From Mycolicibacterium duvalii (GTDB lineage: Bacteria > Actinomycetota > Actinomycetes > Mycobacteriales > Mycobacteriaceae): 64,000 bases of DNA. Positions 1-9,150 of this stretch are shown here, piece by piece. The notes beneath the pieces are model-generated. The model had not been told where the DNA came from and did no database searches. It saw only the letters and a program-made list of their open reading frames with translations. The stretch covers positions 744,001-808,000 of the forward strand of contig NZ_AP022563.1 of NCBI RefSeq assembly GCF_010726645.1, read 5' to 3'. How positions within the stretch are numbered: the first letter of the stretch is position 1; each line of letters opens with the position of its first letter. The position numbers and the translations under genes were made by a program.

Positions 1-1
1 G

Positions 2-790
2 CTGCTGGAGACCGCACGGTTGCTGCGACAACGCCGCCGGGTCACCCCTGCGGCGGACCGGCTGCTGTGGCGCGTCGGGGGAGCGGGGCTGCTCGTCGTT
101 GCACTGCTGATGATCACCGTGGTGCCGCTCGGGGCGTGGACGTTGTTCGACGTCGACGTCGGTGTCGTGTGGTTCAACGCGCTGGACGTCATGGTGTGGG
201 CCTTGGTGTGGCTGGCCGGGTGGGGCGCAAATTCCGTCTACTCCCTCGTCGGCGGCTACCGGTTCCTGGCGCAGGCCCTCGGCTACGAGCTGCCGTTGAT
301 GTTCGCCCTGGTGGCACCGGTGATCGCCGCGCAAAGCCTGCACGTCGGCACCGTCGCGGCCGCCCAGCAGGGGCTCTGGTTCGCGGTGTGGATGCCGGTC
401 GCGTTCGGCGTGTACTGCCTGACCGTGGCCGGCTTCTCGGTGTGGGGCCCGATGGCGGCGGCGTTGGGTGCCGACGTCGCCGGGGGCGCCGGCGCCGAAC
501 TCTCCGGTGTGGACCGGCTGCTGTTCGCCGCCGGCCGTTACGCGCTGCTCGCCGCGGGCGCCGCGTTCGCAGTCCCGCTGTTTCTGGGTGGCGGAGCCGG
601 ACCGGCGTTGCCAGGCTGGCTGTGGGTGATCGTGAAAACTCTTGCGCTGCTGACTGTTCTGGTCTGGGTGCGGCGACGCATCCCGTTGCTGCGGCCGGAC
701 AAGTTCATGGAGTTCGGATGGCTGGTGCTGCTGCCCCTGGTGCTGGTGCAGGACCTGGTGGTCGCCGCCGTCGCTGTGGGGAGGAGTTGA
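2..790 (+). CDS. nuoH: NuoH-like quinone-module subunit (5' end cut off by window edge)
   Basis: Membrane subunit related to NuoH (ND1), which in complex I joins the quinone site to the pumping arm. The frame is already open at base 2, so the true start lies upstream and about 262 residues are visible. The C-terminal half aligns by eye with NuoH: hydrophobic helices, the LFLGG segment, the PGWLWVIVKTL helix and a final FGWLVLLPL helix. The acidic quinone-loop motif of ordinary NuoH (PEAE followed by NTEYSG) is not present; the equivalent stretch reads AALGADVAGGAGAELSG. It ends one base before nuoJ, with a GAGGAG ribosome site inside its 3' end. No nuoI lies between H and J, unlike the standard mycobacterial nuoA-N order. 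Family assignment is good; function in a canonical NADH dehydrogenase is doubtful. Confidence 0.75.
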   Translation: MLETARLLRQRRRVTPAADRLLWRVGGAGLLVVALLMITVVPLGAWTLFDVDVGVVWFNALDVMVWALVWLAGWGANSVYSLVGGYRFLAQALGYELPLMFALVAPVIAAQSLHVGTVAAAQQGLWFAVWMPVAFGVYCLTVAGFSVWGPMAAALGADVAGGAGAELSGVDRLLFAAGRYALLAAGAAFAVPLFLGGGAGPALPGWLWVIVKTLALLTVLVWVRRRIPLLRPDKFMEFGWLVLLPLVLVQDLVVAAVAVGRS

Positions 791-791
791 G

Positions 792-1364
792 ATGAGCGTC
801 GACGTGTCCGACATCGTCTTCTGGGTGACCGCGGTCATCGCGGTGGCCGCCGGCGCCGCCGTGTTCATCGTCGACTCGATGGCGCGCGCCACCTATGCGC
901 TGGCGGCGTCGTTCGTCGCGGTCGGAGTCGCGGTGCTGTTGCTGCAGCAGAACTACGTCGGGGTCATCGTCATCTTGATGATGGTCATGGAGATGGCCGT
1001 GATGGCCGTCTACATGGTCATGTTCATGGGAATGAACCCGGCGCTGATGCCGATGAGCATGGTGCACGGCAAGCTGCTGTCCCTGGGCATCGCGATCGGC
1101 ACCTTCGTGGCACTGGCGATTGGCATCCTGCTTGTCGACTGGCCGCAGCGCCGGGGTTCGCCGCCGGCCGACGTCACCGCCGCGCTCGGCGATGCGCTGA
1201 TGGGTCCCAAGATGCTGGCGATGGTGGTGATTAGCCCGGTGATGGTCGCGACCATCGTCGGCGGGGTGGTGCTCGCCACCCGGCGCACCCGCTACGACCG
1301 GTTCGGTGACGACCTCAAACAGCGTCCCGCGCGTGATCCGCAGCCTGGCGGTGTGGGCCGATGA
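792..1364 (+). CDS. nuoJ: NuoJ-like membrane subunit
   Basis: Small polytopic protein of 190 residues in the NuoJ (ND6) position, directly after the NuoH-like gene and overlapping nuoK by four bases (ATGA). Five hydrophobic helices can be read, including a methionine-rich third one. The C-terminal tail after the last helix is polar (RTRYDRFGDDLKQ). NuoJ packs beside NuoK in complex I and contains the pi-bulge helix that couples quinone chemistry to proton movement. The assignment rests on size, helix pattern and order (H-J-K-L-M-N) more than on a sharp motif. The start at 792 has GAGGAG just upstream. Confidence 0.75.
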   Translation: MSVDVSDIVFWVTAVIAVAAGAAVFIVDSMARATYALAASFVAVGVAVLLLQQNYVGVIVILMMVMEMAVMAVYMVMFMGMNPALMPMSMVHGKLLSLGIAIGTFVALAIGILLVDWPQRRGSPPADVTAALGDALMGPKMLAMVVISPVMVATIVGGVVLATRRTRYDRFGDDLKQRPARDPQPGGVGR

Positions 1365-1663
1365 CGCTGCAGACGATTCTGCTCGTGGCCGCGGCCGTGT
1401 TCTGCGTCGGCCTCTACGGAGCGTTGTCCCAGCAGGTCGTCGTGATGGTGATGATGGGTCTGGAGTTGATGATCAACGCCGTCATCCTCGCCGCCGCGGC
1501 GTTCTGGTGGTTTCTGGCCCCCGACCCAACCGGTCAGGTGCTGCTGATGGTGATCATCGCGGCGATGACTGTCGAGATGGCGATGGGTTTCGCGGTCGCT
1601 ACGCTGCTGCACCGCGACCGGCAGGCCGACATGACCGACATGGCCACGGATCTGTCGGGCTGA
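1361..1663 (+). CDS. nuoK: NuoK-like subunit (Mrp/MnhC-type three-helix protein)
   Basis: 100-residue, three-helix protein. The membrane glutamates needed for proton transfer in NuoK are both present, in GLELMINAV (helix 2) and in MTVEMAMGFAV (helix 3). The ATG at 1361 overlaps the nuoJ stop (ATGA). NuoK is homologous to MrpC of sodium/proton antiporters, so on its own it does not separate complex I from an Mrp-like complex; the flanking NuoH-, L-, M- and N-like genes favour a complex I-type membrane arm. Confidence 0.85.
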   Translation: MTLQTILLVAAAVFCVGLYGALSQQVVVMVMMGLELMINAVILAAAAFWWFLAPDPTGQVLLMVIIAAMTVEMAMGFAVATLLHRDRQADMTDMATDLSG

Positions 1664-1668
1664 CCACG

Positions 1669-3588
1669 ATGTCATCAATCGGGCAATGGTCGCTGTGGGC
1701 GCTGCTGTGTCTCCCGGCCGTCGCGGGTGCCGGACTGTTGCTCGCCCATCTGGGCCGGCCGGGTGCCGAGCGGGTCCCCGCGGCGGTCTCGATCGCGGTG
1801 TCGACGGCGGTGAGCGCGTTGGCGGTCGTGGTGGCCGTGACCCGGCCGGCGGTGAGCGCGCCGTTCATCGCGGGGGCCGACTTCGCGGTGCGCGTCGACG
1901 GCCTGGCCGCGGTCGTCGTACCGGCAGTCGCGGTGACGACGTTGCTGGTGCTGATCTTCGCCGCAGGTGACCGCGCCGTGGCGGGCGGCCGATTTCACGG
2001 CCTCATGCTGGTGTTCGCCGCCGCGGCGATGGTGACCGCAACCGCTGCGACGCTGCCGGCGCTGCTGCTGGCCTGGGAGGTGATGGGCGCAGCGTCCTAC
2101 GCGTTGATCGGCTACCGCTGGCGAGATGAGCACCGCGTCGCCGCGGGGTTGACGGCATTCGTGACGACCCGCACTGCGGACCTGGGGCTCTATCTGGCTG
2201 CGGGTGCCGCGTTGGCGGGCGGCGCCGGCCTGGTGCTGGCGGATCTGCCGGAGGCGTCGCCCGGCTGGCGGCATGTGATCGCGGCGGGTGTGTTGGTGGC
2301 CGCGCTCGGCAAGGCCGCGCAGCTGCCGTTCTCGTTCTGGCTCGCCCGCGCGATGGAGGGCCCGAGCCCGGTCAGCGCGTTGCTGCACTCGGCGGCGATG
2401 GTGGCGATGGGGGCCTATCTGCTGCTGCGGGTGGGCCCGCTGCTCGAGGCCACCGGGTGGGCTGACACCGCGGCGGCGTGGCTGGGCGCGACGACAGCGC
2501 TGCTGCTCGGGGTGGTCGCGCTCGCTCAATCCGACTTCAAACAGCTGCTCGCCGCGTCCACTGCGGCGCAACTGGGCTTCGTCGTGATGGCCGCGGGTCT
2601 GACGGCCGTGGCCGGCGGCGCCGCCCAACTCCTCGCGCACGCCTTCACCAAGGCCGGCCTCTTCTTGGCCGCCGGTGCCTGGTTGGCGTTGCTGGGGAGC
2701 AAGCGGCTCAACGACCTGCGCGGGGCGGGGCGACGCTGGCCGCTCGTCGGCGTCACCGCGGGTGTCAGCGCTCTGGCCCTGGCGGGGGTTGCGCCGCTGT
2801 CGCTGTGGGCGACCAAGGACGCCGTGCTGGCCGTCGCGCTCGAACACTCACCGTGGCTGTATGCGGCGGGGTTGGCCGCCGCGGCGCTGTCAGCCGCCTA
2901 CGCCGCCAAGATTCTGCTGGTGATCTGGCGTCCCGCACCCGGCGCTGTGGGACCACCAGAACCCGGTTCGCTGAGCATGTTCGAACGGATCCCGCTGATC
3001 GTCCTGGCTGCCGGTGCCGCACTCGCCGGTGGGCTGGCGCTACCGCCGGTCGGTCCACGGCTGGCCGAGTTCGTCGGTGGCCGAGCCTCGCATGCGGGGG
3101 TCGCCGAGTTGACCGCCTCGGCCGTGCTCGCCGCCGTGGTGGTGCTGGCCGTGCTGCGCTGGGGGGCGCCCGAACCGCGGTGGGCGGCGGGCTGGCTGGG
3201 GATGGAGAAGCTGGCCCACCTTGTCGTCGTGACCAAGGTCCTGCGGCTCGCGCATCTACTCGCCGCGTTCGACGACCGGGTCCTCGACCGCGCCCCCTCG
3301 GCAGTCACCGGGGCGACGCGGCGACTGTCCGAGGTCGCCGAAGCGTTCGACGACCGATTCCTCGACCGGGCGCTCCAGGCCTGCGCGGCGGGCACCGTGG
3401 CCACCAGCCGCTGGGCGGCGCGGATCGACACCGCGGCCGTCGACGGGGCCGTCGAACGGAGCGCCGCGCTGACGCGGCGGCTCGGTGCGTCGGCCCGAAA
3501 GCCGCAGACGGGCCTGCTGCATCAGTACTACGCGGGCGCCTTCGTTGTCTTCCTGCTTGCCGTCCTGTTCCTGATCGTCGTGAGGTGA
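1669..3588 (+). CDS. nuoL: NuoL-like antiporter-type subunit
   Basis: 639 residues from the ATG at 1669, five bases after nuoK; an upstream in-frame extension would run through nuoJ and nuoK and is rejected. NuoL is the most distal proton-translocating subunit of complex I and carries a long lateral helix. Visible proton-path residues are the TM5 glutamate in LLLAWEVMGAASYALIG and the TM7 lysine in GKAAQLPFSFWL. The GPSPVSALLHSAAMV segment is typical of NuoL/MrpA. The C-terminal region contains repeated FDDR(F/V)LDRA segments, then a single final TM helix (FVVFLLAVLFLIVV), consistent with a transverse helix and anchor. Next gene nuoM begins three bases later. Confidence 0.88.
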   Translation: MSSIGQWSLWALLCLPAVAGAGLLLAHLGRPGAERVPAAVSIAVSTAVSALAVVVAVTRPAVSAPFIAGADFAVRVDGLAAVVVPAVAVTTLLVLIFAAGDRAVAGGRFHGLMLVFAAAAMVTATAATLPALLLAWEVMGAASYALIGYRWRDEHRVAAGLTAFVTTRTADLGLYLAAGAALAGGAGLVLADLPEASPGWRHVIAAGVLVAALGKAAQLPFSFWLARAMEGPSPVSALLHSAAMVAMGAYLLLRVGPLLEATGWADTAAAWLGATTALLLGVVALAQSDFKQLLAASTAAQLGFVVMAAGLTAVAGGAAQLLAHAFTKAGLFLAAGAWLALLGSKRLNDLRGAGRRWPLVGVTAGVSALALAGVAPLSLWATKDAVLAVALEHSPWLYAAGLAAAALSAAYAAKILLVIWRPAPGAVGPPEPGSLSMFERIPLIVLAAGAALAGGLALPPVGPRLAEFVGGRASHAGVAELTASAVLAAVVVLAVLRWGAPEPRWAAGWLGMEKLAHLVVVTKVLRLAHLLAAFDDRVLDRAPSAVTGATRRLSEVAEAFDDRFLDRALQACAAGTVATSRWAARIDTAAVDGAVERSAALTRRLGASARKPQTGLLHQYYAGAFVVFLLAVLFLIVVR

Positions 3589-3591
3589 CCT

Positions 3592-5082
3592 GTGCTCAGT
3601 GTCGTCGTGTTCCTCCCGCTGGCCGCCGCGCTGGTGCTGCTGGCGGTGCCCGCGCTGACCGACACCGCGGTGCGCTGGGCGTGGCTGGCGGTCACCGTCG
3701 TCGAGGTCGCGCTGATCGCATGGCTGTGGGCGCGGTTCGACGCCCCCGGCCCCAACGCGTTGGCCTTCGAGGAGCAGGTGCCCTGGATCCCCGGCGTCAA
3801 CAGCAGCTACCACATCGGCGTGGACGGGTTGTCACTGCCGCTGATCGCGATGACCGCCGTGATCTTCGCGGCCTGCGCCGGCTACAGCCTGCGCGACACC
3901 GACCGACCGCGGCCGCAGGCGGCGCTCTTCTGCTTCCTGCAGACGGTGAGTCTGGGCCTGTTCGTGTCCGCGGACCTGATCCTGTTCTTCCTGTTCTTCG
4001 ACTTGTCCATCGTCGCCATGTATTTCGTCATCGCGGGGTGGGGCCACGGCAACCAGGGCCGCTCGGCGATGAAGTTCTTCCTCTACACGTTCCTGGGTTC
4101 GCTGGCGTTGCTGGTCGGATTCATCGGCCTCTACGTCGCGGCCGACCCGCACACGTTCGACATGGTGGAACTGACCGCGGCCACGCCGCTGGCCGACAGC
4201 CCACTGGTCGGCGCGCTGGTGCTGGCCGCGATCCTGCTCGGGCTGGCCGTCAAAACCCCCACGTTCCCGTTCCACACCTGGCTGCCGCCCGCGCACACCG
4301 ATGCCCCGGCGATCGGTTCGGCGGTACTGGCCGGCGTGCTGCTGAAGATGGGCACCTACGGCTTCGTGCGCATCGCGATGCCGATGCTGCCGCAGGCATG
4401 GCAGGACTGGGCGCCGGTGATCATCGGCGTCGGGGTGGTGTCGGTGCTCTACGGGGCCCTCGTCGCGCTGGCCCAGGATGACCTCAAACGGATGATCGCC
4501 TACACCTCGGTCAACCACATGGGCTACATCGTGCTCGCGGTCGGCGCCGCCGGTCTGACCGCGGCGGGCACCACCCAGGCGCGGGAGATCGCCGTCACCG
4601 GCGCGGTGACCCAGATGGTCAGCCACGGGCTGATCACCGGCGCACTGTTTCTGTTGGCGGGGGTCTTCCATGCCCGCACCGGCAGCTACTCGATCTCCGA
4701 CTACGGTGGATTGTCCAGCCGCGCACCCAAACTCGCGGCTCTGTTCGCGGTCGGGGCGTTCGCGTCGCTGGGGCTGCCGGGGTTCTCCGGCTTCATTGCC
4801 GAGTTCCAGATCTTCACGGGCAGTATCGCCGCGGCCCCCGTCACCGCAGTCGCCCTGCCGGGGATCGTGATCACTGCCGCGCTGTTCCTGCGTGCCTTTC
4901 AGCGGGTGTTCACCGGTGCGCCGCAGGGCCGCTCCGCCGGCTTCGTCGACCTGCGTGGTAGCGAATTGTGGCCGGTGGCTTCCTTGTTGACGCTGTCCGT
5001 CGTGATCGGGCTGCTGCCCCGCGTGCTGCTTGACACCATCGAACCCGCCTCCGATGCGCTCATCGCGCTTGTCGGGAGGTGA
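3592..5082 (+). CDS. nuoM: NuoM-like antiporter-type subunit
   Basis: 496-residue polytopic protein starting at GTG 3592. Antiporter-family hallmarks are present: the TM7 lysine in VKTPTFPFHTWLPPAH, the QDDLKRMIAYTSVNHMGY segment and LPGFSGFIAEF. The position of the conserved TM5 glutamate (FEMMLVPMYF in E. coli NuoM) is an aspartate here, D137 in FFDLSIVAMYF. Acid is kept but the side chain is shortened, which may alter pumping. It overlaps nothing but is only one base from the NuoN-like gene. Membrane location, part of a complex I-like arm. Confidence 0.88.
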   Translation: MLSVVVFLPLAAALVLLAVPALTDTAVRWAWLAVTVVEVALIAWLWARFDAPGPNALAFEEQVPWIPGVNSSYHIGVDGLSLPLIAMTAVIFAACAGYSLRDTDRPRPQAALFCFLQTVSLGLFVSADLILFFLFFDLSIVAMYFVIAGWGHGNQGRSAMKFFLYTFLGSLALLVGFIGLYVAADPHTFDMVELTAATPLADSPLVGALVLAAILLGLAVKTPTFPFHTWLPPAHTDAPAIGSAVLAGVLLKMGTYGFVRIAMPMLPQAWQDWAPVIIGVGVVSVLYGALVALAQDDLKRMIAYTSVNHMGYIVLAVGAAGLTAAGTTQAREIAVTGAVTQMVSHGLITGALFLLAGVFHARTGSYSISDYGGLSSRAPKLAALFAVGAFASLGLPGFSGFIAEFQIFTGSIAAAPVTAVALPGIVITAALFLRAFQRVFTGAPQGRSAGFVDLRGSELWPVASLLTLSVVIGLLPRVLLDTIEPASDALIALVGR

Positions 5083-5083
5083 C

Positions 5084-6490
5084 GTGAACCCCCACTCCGG
5101 AATGCACCTGGTGCTGATGCTGCCCGAAATCCTGGTGTTCGGTGCGGGTCTGGCGGTGCTCATCGGCGGTTCGTTCCTGGCGCGCGCACACCAGTGGTGG
5201 GGGCGGGTCGTCGCCGCGGCGGCGCTGTGCGGGGCGGCCGTCGTGGCCGCGGTTCAGCTCGCCGGACCGGACCGGACCGCGTTCGACAGCACGTTCGCGG
5301 TGGACACGCCGACCGGGGTGGCGCGCATCGTCGCGGCCGTGGGGGCGCTGCTGGTGCTGGCCGTGGCGGGTGACGAGATCAGCGGCGCGGAACGGGAAAG
5401 CGAGACCTACGCGCTGGTGTTGTTCGCCACCGCGGGTGTCCTGGTGCTGGCCGGCGCCGACGACCTGCTCGTGCTGGCGGCCGGCTACCTGCTCGCCAGC
5501 ATCCCGCTGTATGCGCTGATCGGGCTGGCCCGCACCCCCGCCGGCGCCGAGGCCGCGATGAAGACCTACCTGTTGGGTGCCCTGTTCGGGATCCTGCTGC
5601 TGCTCGGTGTCACTGTTCTGTACGCCGTCACCGGCAGCAGCTGGTATCCGGCGGTGGCCGCCGAACTCGATGCCGCCCCGGCGGGCCCGGTGGCGGCGGG
5701 GGCGATCGGTGTGCTCGGCGGCCTGCTGTTCAAGGCCGGTGGAGTGCCGGCGCACTTCTGGGTGCCCGACGCCGCGCAGGCCGCGTCGGGCACGGTGGCG
5801 ATGTTCGTCACCACGGTCCCCAAGATCGGCGCTGTGCTGGCGCTGTACCGGCTGGTGACTGTGCTGCCCGACACCATCGCCTGGTCGTTGCTGATCGCGC
5901 TGTTCGCCGTGGTGAGCATGACACTGGGCAACCTCGCCGCGTACTGGCAGAACGACCCGCGGCGGCTGCTGGGCTGGTCGACGGTCAGCCAGGTCGGCTA
6001 CTTGTTGGTGCCGCTCGCAGTCGTCGGGCGAAGCGATCTGGCGGTGCCGGCGCTGCTGTTCTATCTCGCTGCTTACACCGTCACCAACAGCGCTGCGTTC
6101 GCGGTGTCCACGGCGCTCCCCGACCGGCGCGAATTGGACGCCTACCGCGGGCTGGTGTCGGCGCGGCCGTGGTTGGCCGTCGCGCTGGCGGTGGCCCTGC
6201 TCGGTCTGCTCGGCACGCCGCCGACCGCGGTGTTCGTCGGAAAGCTGACCATCGCCGGCGCCGCGTGGGAGGGCGCCCTCGCGTGGCTGGCGGTTGCGGT
6301 ATTCGTCAACACCCTGGCCAGCCTGTTCTACTACCTGCGCTGGATCATCCCGGCGTTCCGGCGCGCCGGTGACCGCGTCGAGGTGTTCGCGGCCCGACGG
6401 TGGTCGGCGCCCACAGCGGTCGGCGCGGCGGGGCTGAGCCTGGCGCTGGGCGTCGGCGCCGGCGCGGCGTGGACGGTGCTCACCGGCTGA
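5084..6490 (+). CDS. nuoN: NuoN-like antiporter-type subunit
   Basis: 468 residues if GTG 5084 is used; GGGAGGTGAC lies just upstream and the nuoM stop is at 5080-5082. ATG 5102 is a possible alternative. NuoN family features are LLFKAGGVPAHFWVPDA (with the TM7 lysine) and LGWSTVSQVGYLL. The TM5 glutamate that is nearly universal in NuoN (IELISLPL in E. coli) is not seen: the equivalent stretch reads YLLASIPLY, with leucine at about residue 136. This is the last gene of the operon; it converges on a minus-strand PemK-like gene 33 bases away. Confidence 0.86.
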   Translation: MNPHSGMHLVLMLPEILVFGAGLAVLIGGSFLARAHQWWGRVVAAAALCGAAVVAAVQLAGPDRTAFDSTFAVDTPTGVARIVAAVGALLVLAVAGDEISGAERESETYALVLFATAGVLVLAGADDLLVLAAGYLLASIPLYALIGLARTPAGAEAAMKTYLLGALFGILLLLGVTVLYAVTGSSWYPAVAAELDAAPAGPVAAGAIGVLGGLLFKAGGVPAHFWVPDAAQAASGTVAMFVTTVPKIGAVLALYRLVTVLPDTIAWSLLIALFAVVSMTLGNLAAYWQNDPRRLLGWSTVSQVGYLLVPLAVVGRSDLAVPALLFYLAAYTVTNSAAFAVSTALPDRRELDAYRGLVSARPWLAVALAVALLGLLGTPPTAVFVGKLTIAGAAWEGALAWLAVAVFVNTLASLFYYLRWIIPAFRRAGDRVEVFAARRWSAPTAVGAAGLSLALGVGAGAAWTVLTG

Positions 6491-6523
6491 CGGGGCGCCC
6501 TACCGCGGGGCCGGCGCAGCCCG

Positions 6524-7138
6524 TCAGCTCCACGAGTAGTCGGCCCGCAATCTCGCGGCGACCACCTCGAACACCTCGCGGGCCAGGATGGCACCTTCGC
6601 GCCGAATCCCCTCCTCGGGCACATCGAGCACCCGGTCCAACCGCACCCAGCTGGGCCGCCCGTCGTAGTCCCAGTTGCCCGCGCCGATGCCGACCCAGTT
6701 CGGCTCACCGTCGTGATGCTCACGGCTGGACAGCATCAGGCCAAGCAGGATGTGGCGGTCGCGGCCGACCACCAACACCGGCCGGTCCTTTCCCTGGCTG
6801 GGATCGTCTTCGTAGACCACCCAGGTCCACACCACCTCGCCGGGGTCAGCGCGGCCGTCGAGGTCGGGGGAGTAGGTGACGCGGCGAGCACGGTGTGCGG
6901 TCGGGACGAAGTTGCGCGACACCGGTCGGCCCGCGGGCAGCGCCGGTTGCGCGGCCGGGGCCTGGCCGGCGGCGAGGACGTCGAGACCGAGCCGGATGCC
7001 CTGGGCGATGCCGCGCTGCAGCGTCTCCGAGCGCTGCAGCTGACGGACGAGCTTGGGCGCCTCGTTGAACACGAGGTTCTCGGTGTTCTTCAACAGGAAA
7101 CGCTGAAACGACTTCAGATAGCCCGATGATGGCGCCAT
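6524..7138 (-). CDS. PemK/MazF-fold family protein (Rv2405-like)
   Basis: 204 residues from ATG 7138; a TTG three codons upstream is possible but less likely. The C-terminal two thirds carries a PemK/MazF-like barrel: GEVVWTWVVYEDD near residue 100, then KDRPVLVVGRD and a C-terminal ARLRADYSW. The N-terminal 70 residues (SSGYLKSFQRFLLKNTE...) are an extra helical region that classical MazF toxins lack. No partner antitoxin gene is next to it, so a toxin role is not supported; M. tuberculosis has the same gene beside lepA. It is divergent from lepA with a 113-base gap. Confidence 0.75.
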   Translation of the reverse strand: MAPSSGYLKSFQRFLLKNTENLVFNEAPKLVRQLQRSETLQRGIAQGIRLGLDVLAAGQAPAAQPALPAGRPVSRNFVPTAHRARRVTYSPDLDGRADPGEVVWTWVVYEDDPSQGKDRPVLVVGRDRHILLGLMLSSREHHDGEPNWVGIGAGNWDYDGRPSWVRLDRVLDVPEEGIRREGAILAREVFEVVAARLRADYSWS

Positions 7139-7197
7139 ACCCGCCAAGCATAGGGGTGCCCGGCCCGCTCGATTGTGTCGCGAGCGGACCGGCTCGC

Positions 7198-7245
7198 TAG
7201 GCTGGATGAGCCTGACCAGGCCGCGGAAACCACGTTCACCAGGAG
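7198..7245 (+). promoter_or_regulatory. lepA promoter -10 and ribosome binding site
   Basis: A mycobacterial-type -10 hexamer TAGGCT lies at 7198-7203, placing transcription start near 7210. A clear Shine-Dalgarno AGGAG lies at 7241-7245. The SD is six bases before ATC 7252 and directly abuts ATT 7246, which matters for choosing the unusual lepA start. Confidence 0.5.
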
Positions 7246-7251
7246 ATTCCC

Positions 7252-9096
7252 ATCAGCAGCTTCGCCGACAAGACGTTCACTGCGCCGGCGCAGATTCGGA
7301 ACTTCTGCATCATCGCCCACATCGACCACGGCAAGTCGACGTTGGCCGACCGGATGCTGCAGCTCACCGGGGTGGTCGACGAACGCTCGATGCGGGCTCA
7401 GTACCTCGACCGGATGGACATCGAACGCGAACGCGGCATCACCATCAAGGCGCAGAACGTGCGATTGCCGTGGAAAGTCGGGGACGAAGAGTTCGTCCTG
7501 CACCTGATCGACACCCCCGGCCACGTCGACTTCACCTACGAGGTCTCCCGCGCCCTGGAGGCCTGCGAAGGCGCGGTCCTGCTCGTCGACGCCGCGCAGG
7601 GCATCGAGGCGCAGACGCTGGCGAACCTGTATCTGGCGCTGGACCGCGATCTGACCATCATCCCGGTGCTCAACAAGATCGACCTGCCCGCCGCCGACCC
7701 CGAGCGCTACGCCGGTGAGCTTGCCCACATCATCGGCTGCGAGCCGTCGGACGTGCTGCGGGTGTCGGGTAAGACCGGCGCCGGCGTGGCCGAGCTGCTC
7801 GACGAGGTCGTACGGCAGGTGCCGGCGCCGACCGGGGACGCCGACGCCCCTGCCCGCGCGATGATCTTCGACTCCGTCTACGACATCTACCGCGGCGTCG
7901 TCACCTACGTCCGCGTGGTGGACGGCAAGATCACGCCGCGCGAGCGCATCAAGATGATGTCCACCGGGGCGACCCACGAACTGCTCGAGGTGGGCATCGT
8001 CTCGCCCGAGCCGAAGGCCTCCGACGGTCTGGGCGTCGGCGAGGTCGGCTACCTGATCACCGGGGTGAAAGACGTCCGTCAGTCCAAAGTCGGCGACACC
8101 GTCACCACCGCCCGCCACGGCGCCGCCGAGCCGCTGACCGGATACCGCGAACCCAGACCGATGGTGTACTCCGGCCTGTATCCGGTCGACGGGTCGGACT
8201 ACCCGGTGCTGCGCGACGCGCTCGACAAACTGCAGCTCAACGACGCCGCCCTGACCTATGAGCCGGAGACGTCGGTGGCGCTCGGCTTCGGGTTCCGATG
8301 CGGCTTCCTGGGCCTGCTGCACATGGAGATCACCCGCGAACGCCTCGAGCGCGAATTCAACCTGGACCTGATCTCCACCTCGCCGAACGTCGTCTACCGC
8401 GTCATCAAGGACGATGGAACCGAGCTGACCGTCACCAACCCGTCGGACTGGCCGGAAGGCAAGGTGCGCAGCGTCTTCGAGCCCATCGTGAAGACGACGA
8501 TCATCGCGCCCAGCGAATTCATCGGCACCATCATGGAACTCTGCCAGTCCCGGCGCGGCGAGCTCGGCGGCATGGACTACCTGTCACCTGAACGCGTCGA
8601 GCTGCGCTACACGTTGCCGCTCGGCGAGATCATCTTCGACTTCTTCGACTCGCTGAAGTCGCGCACCCGCGGCTACGCCAGCCTCGACTACGAGGAGGCC
8701 GGCGAGCAGGAGGCGGCGCTGGTCAAAGTCGACATCCTGCTGCAGGGCGAAGCGGTCGACGCGTTCAGCGCGATCGTCCACAAAGACAGTGCCGCGGCAT
8801 ACGGCAACAAGATGACCACCAAACTCAAAGAACTCATTCCGCGCCAGCAGTTCGAGGTGCCGGTGCAGGCCGCCATCGGCTCGAAAATCATTGCGCGCGA
8901 GAACATCCGGGCCATCCGCAAGGATGTGCTGTCCAAGTGCTACGGCGGTGACATCACCCGCAAGCGCAAGCTGCTCGAGAAGCAGAAGGAAGGCAAGAAG
9001 CGGATGAAGACCATCGGCCGGGTCGACGTCCCGCAGGAGGCGTTCGTCGCGGCGCTGTCGACCGAGGCCGCGTCGGACAAGCCCGCCAAGAAATAG
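7252..9096 (+). CDS. lepA: Elongation factor 4 (LepA), non-canonical start codon
   Basis: Ribosome back-translocating GTPase EF-4. Visible motifs: G1 AHIDHGKST, the RGITI segment, DTPGH, NKIDLP, then domains II-V and the LepA-specific C-terminal domain ([17 protein letters not shown]). About 614 residues if started at ATC 7252. Family identity is certain; the start is not. In this frame a stop lies at 7213-7215, and no ATG or GTG occurs before 7342; the only TTG (7330) is inside the P-loop region. Translation must therefore begin at a rare codon, best ATC 7252 (AGGAG six bases upstream) or ATT 7246, giving (IP)[14 protein letters not shown] as the N terminus. Confidence 0.93.
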   Translation: MSSFADKTFTAPAQIRNFCIIAHIDHGKSTLADRMLQLTGVVDERSMRAQYLDRMDIERERGITIKAQNVRLPWKVGDEEFVLHLIDTPGHVDFTYEVSRALEACEGAVLLVDAAQGIEAQTLANLYLALDRDLTIIPVLNKIDLPAADPERYAGELAHIIGCEPSDVLRVSGKTGAGVAELLDEVVRQVPAPTGDADAPARAMIFDSVYDIYRGVVTYVRVVDGKITPRERIKMMSTGATHELLEVGIVSPEPKASDGLGVGEVGYLITGVKDVRQSKVGDTVTTARHGAAEPLTGYREPRPMVYSGLYPVDGSDYPVLRDALDKLQLNDAALTYEPETSVALGFGFRCGFLGLLHMEITRERLEREFNLDLISTSPNVVYRVIKDDGTELTVTNPSDWPEGKVRSVFEPIVKTTIIAPSEFIGTIMELCQSRRGELGGMDYLSPERVELRYTLPLGEIIFDFFDSLKSRTRGYASLDYEEAGEQEAALVKVDILLQGEAVDAFSAIVHKDSAAAYGNKMTTKLKELIPRQQFEVPVQAAIGSKIIARENIRAIRKDVLSKCYGGDITRKRKLLEKQKEGKKRMKTIGRVDVPQEAFVAALSTEAASDKPAKK

Positions 9097-9150
9097 CGGA
9101 CTCCGACCGAACCGGTCGCGCGGTGCGGCCGGGCGTGCTACTGAAGTCAT

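Noticed and set aside
6524..7138. Active MazF/PemK toxin-antitoxin locus
   Set aside because: No antitoxin gene next to it, and the N-terminal extension is unlike toxins; kept only as a PemK-fold protein.
7206..7718. ATG 7206 frame overlapping lepA as an upstream ORF
   Set aside because: It lies before the predicted transcription start, and its translation is an out-of-frame shadow of lepA.
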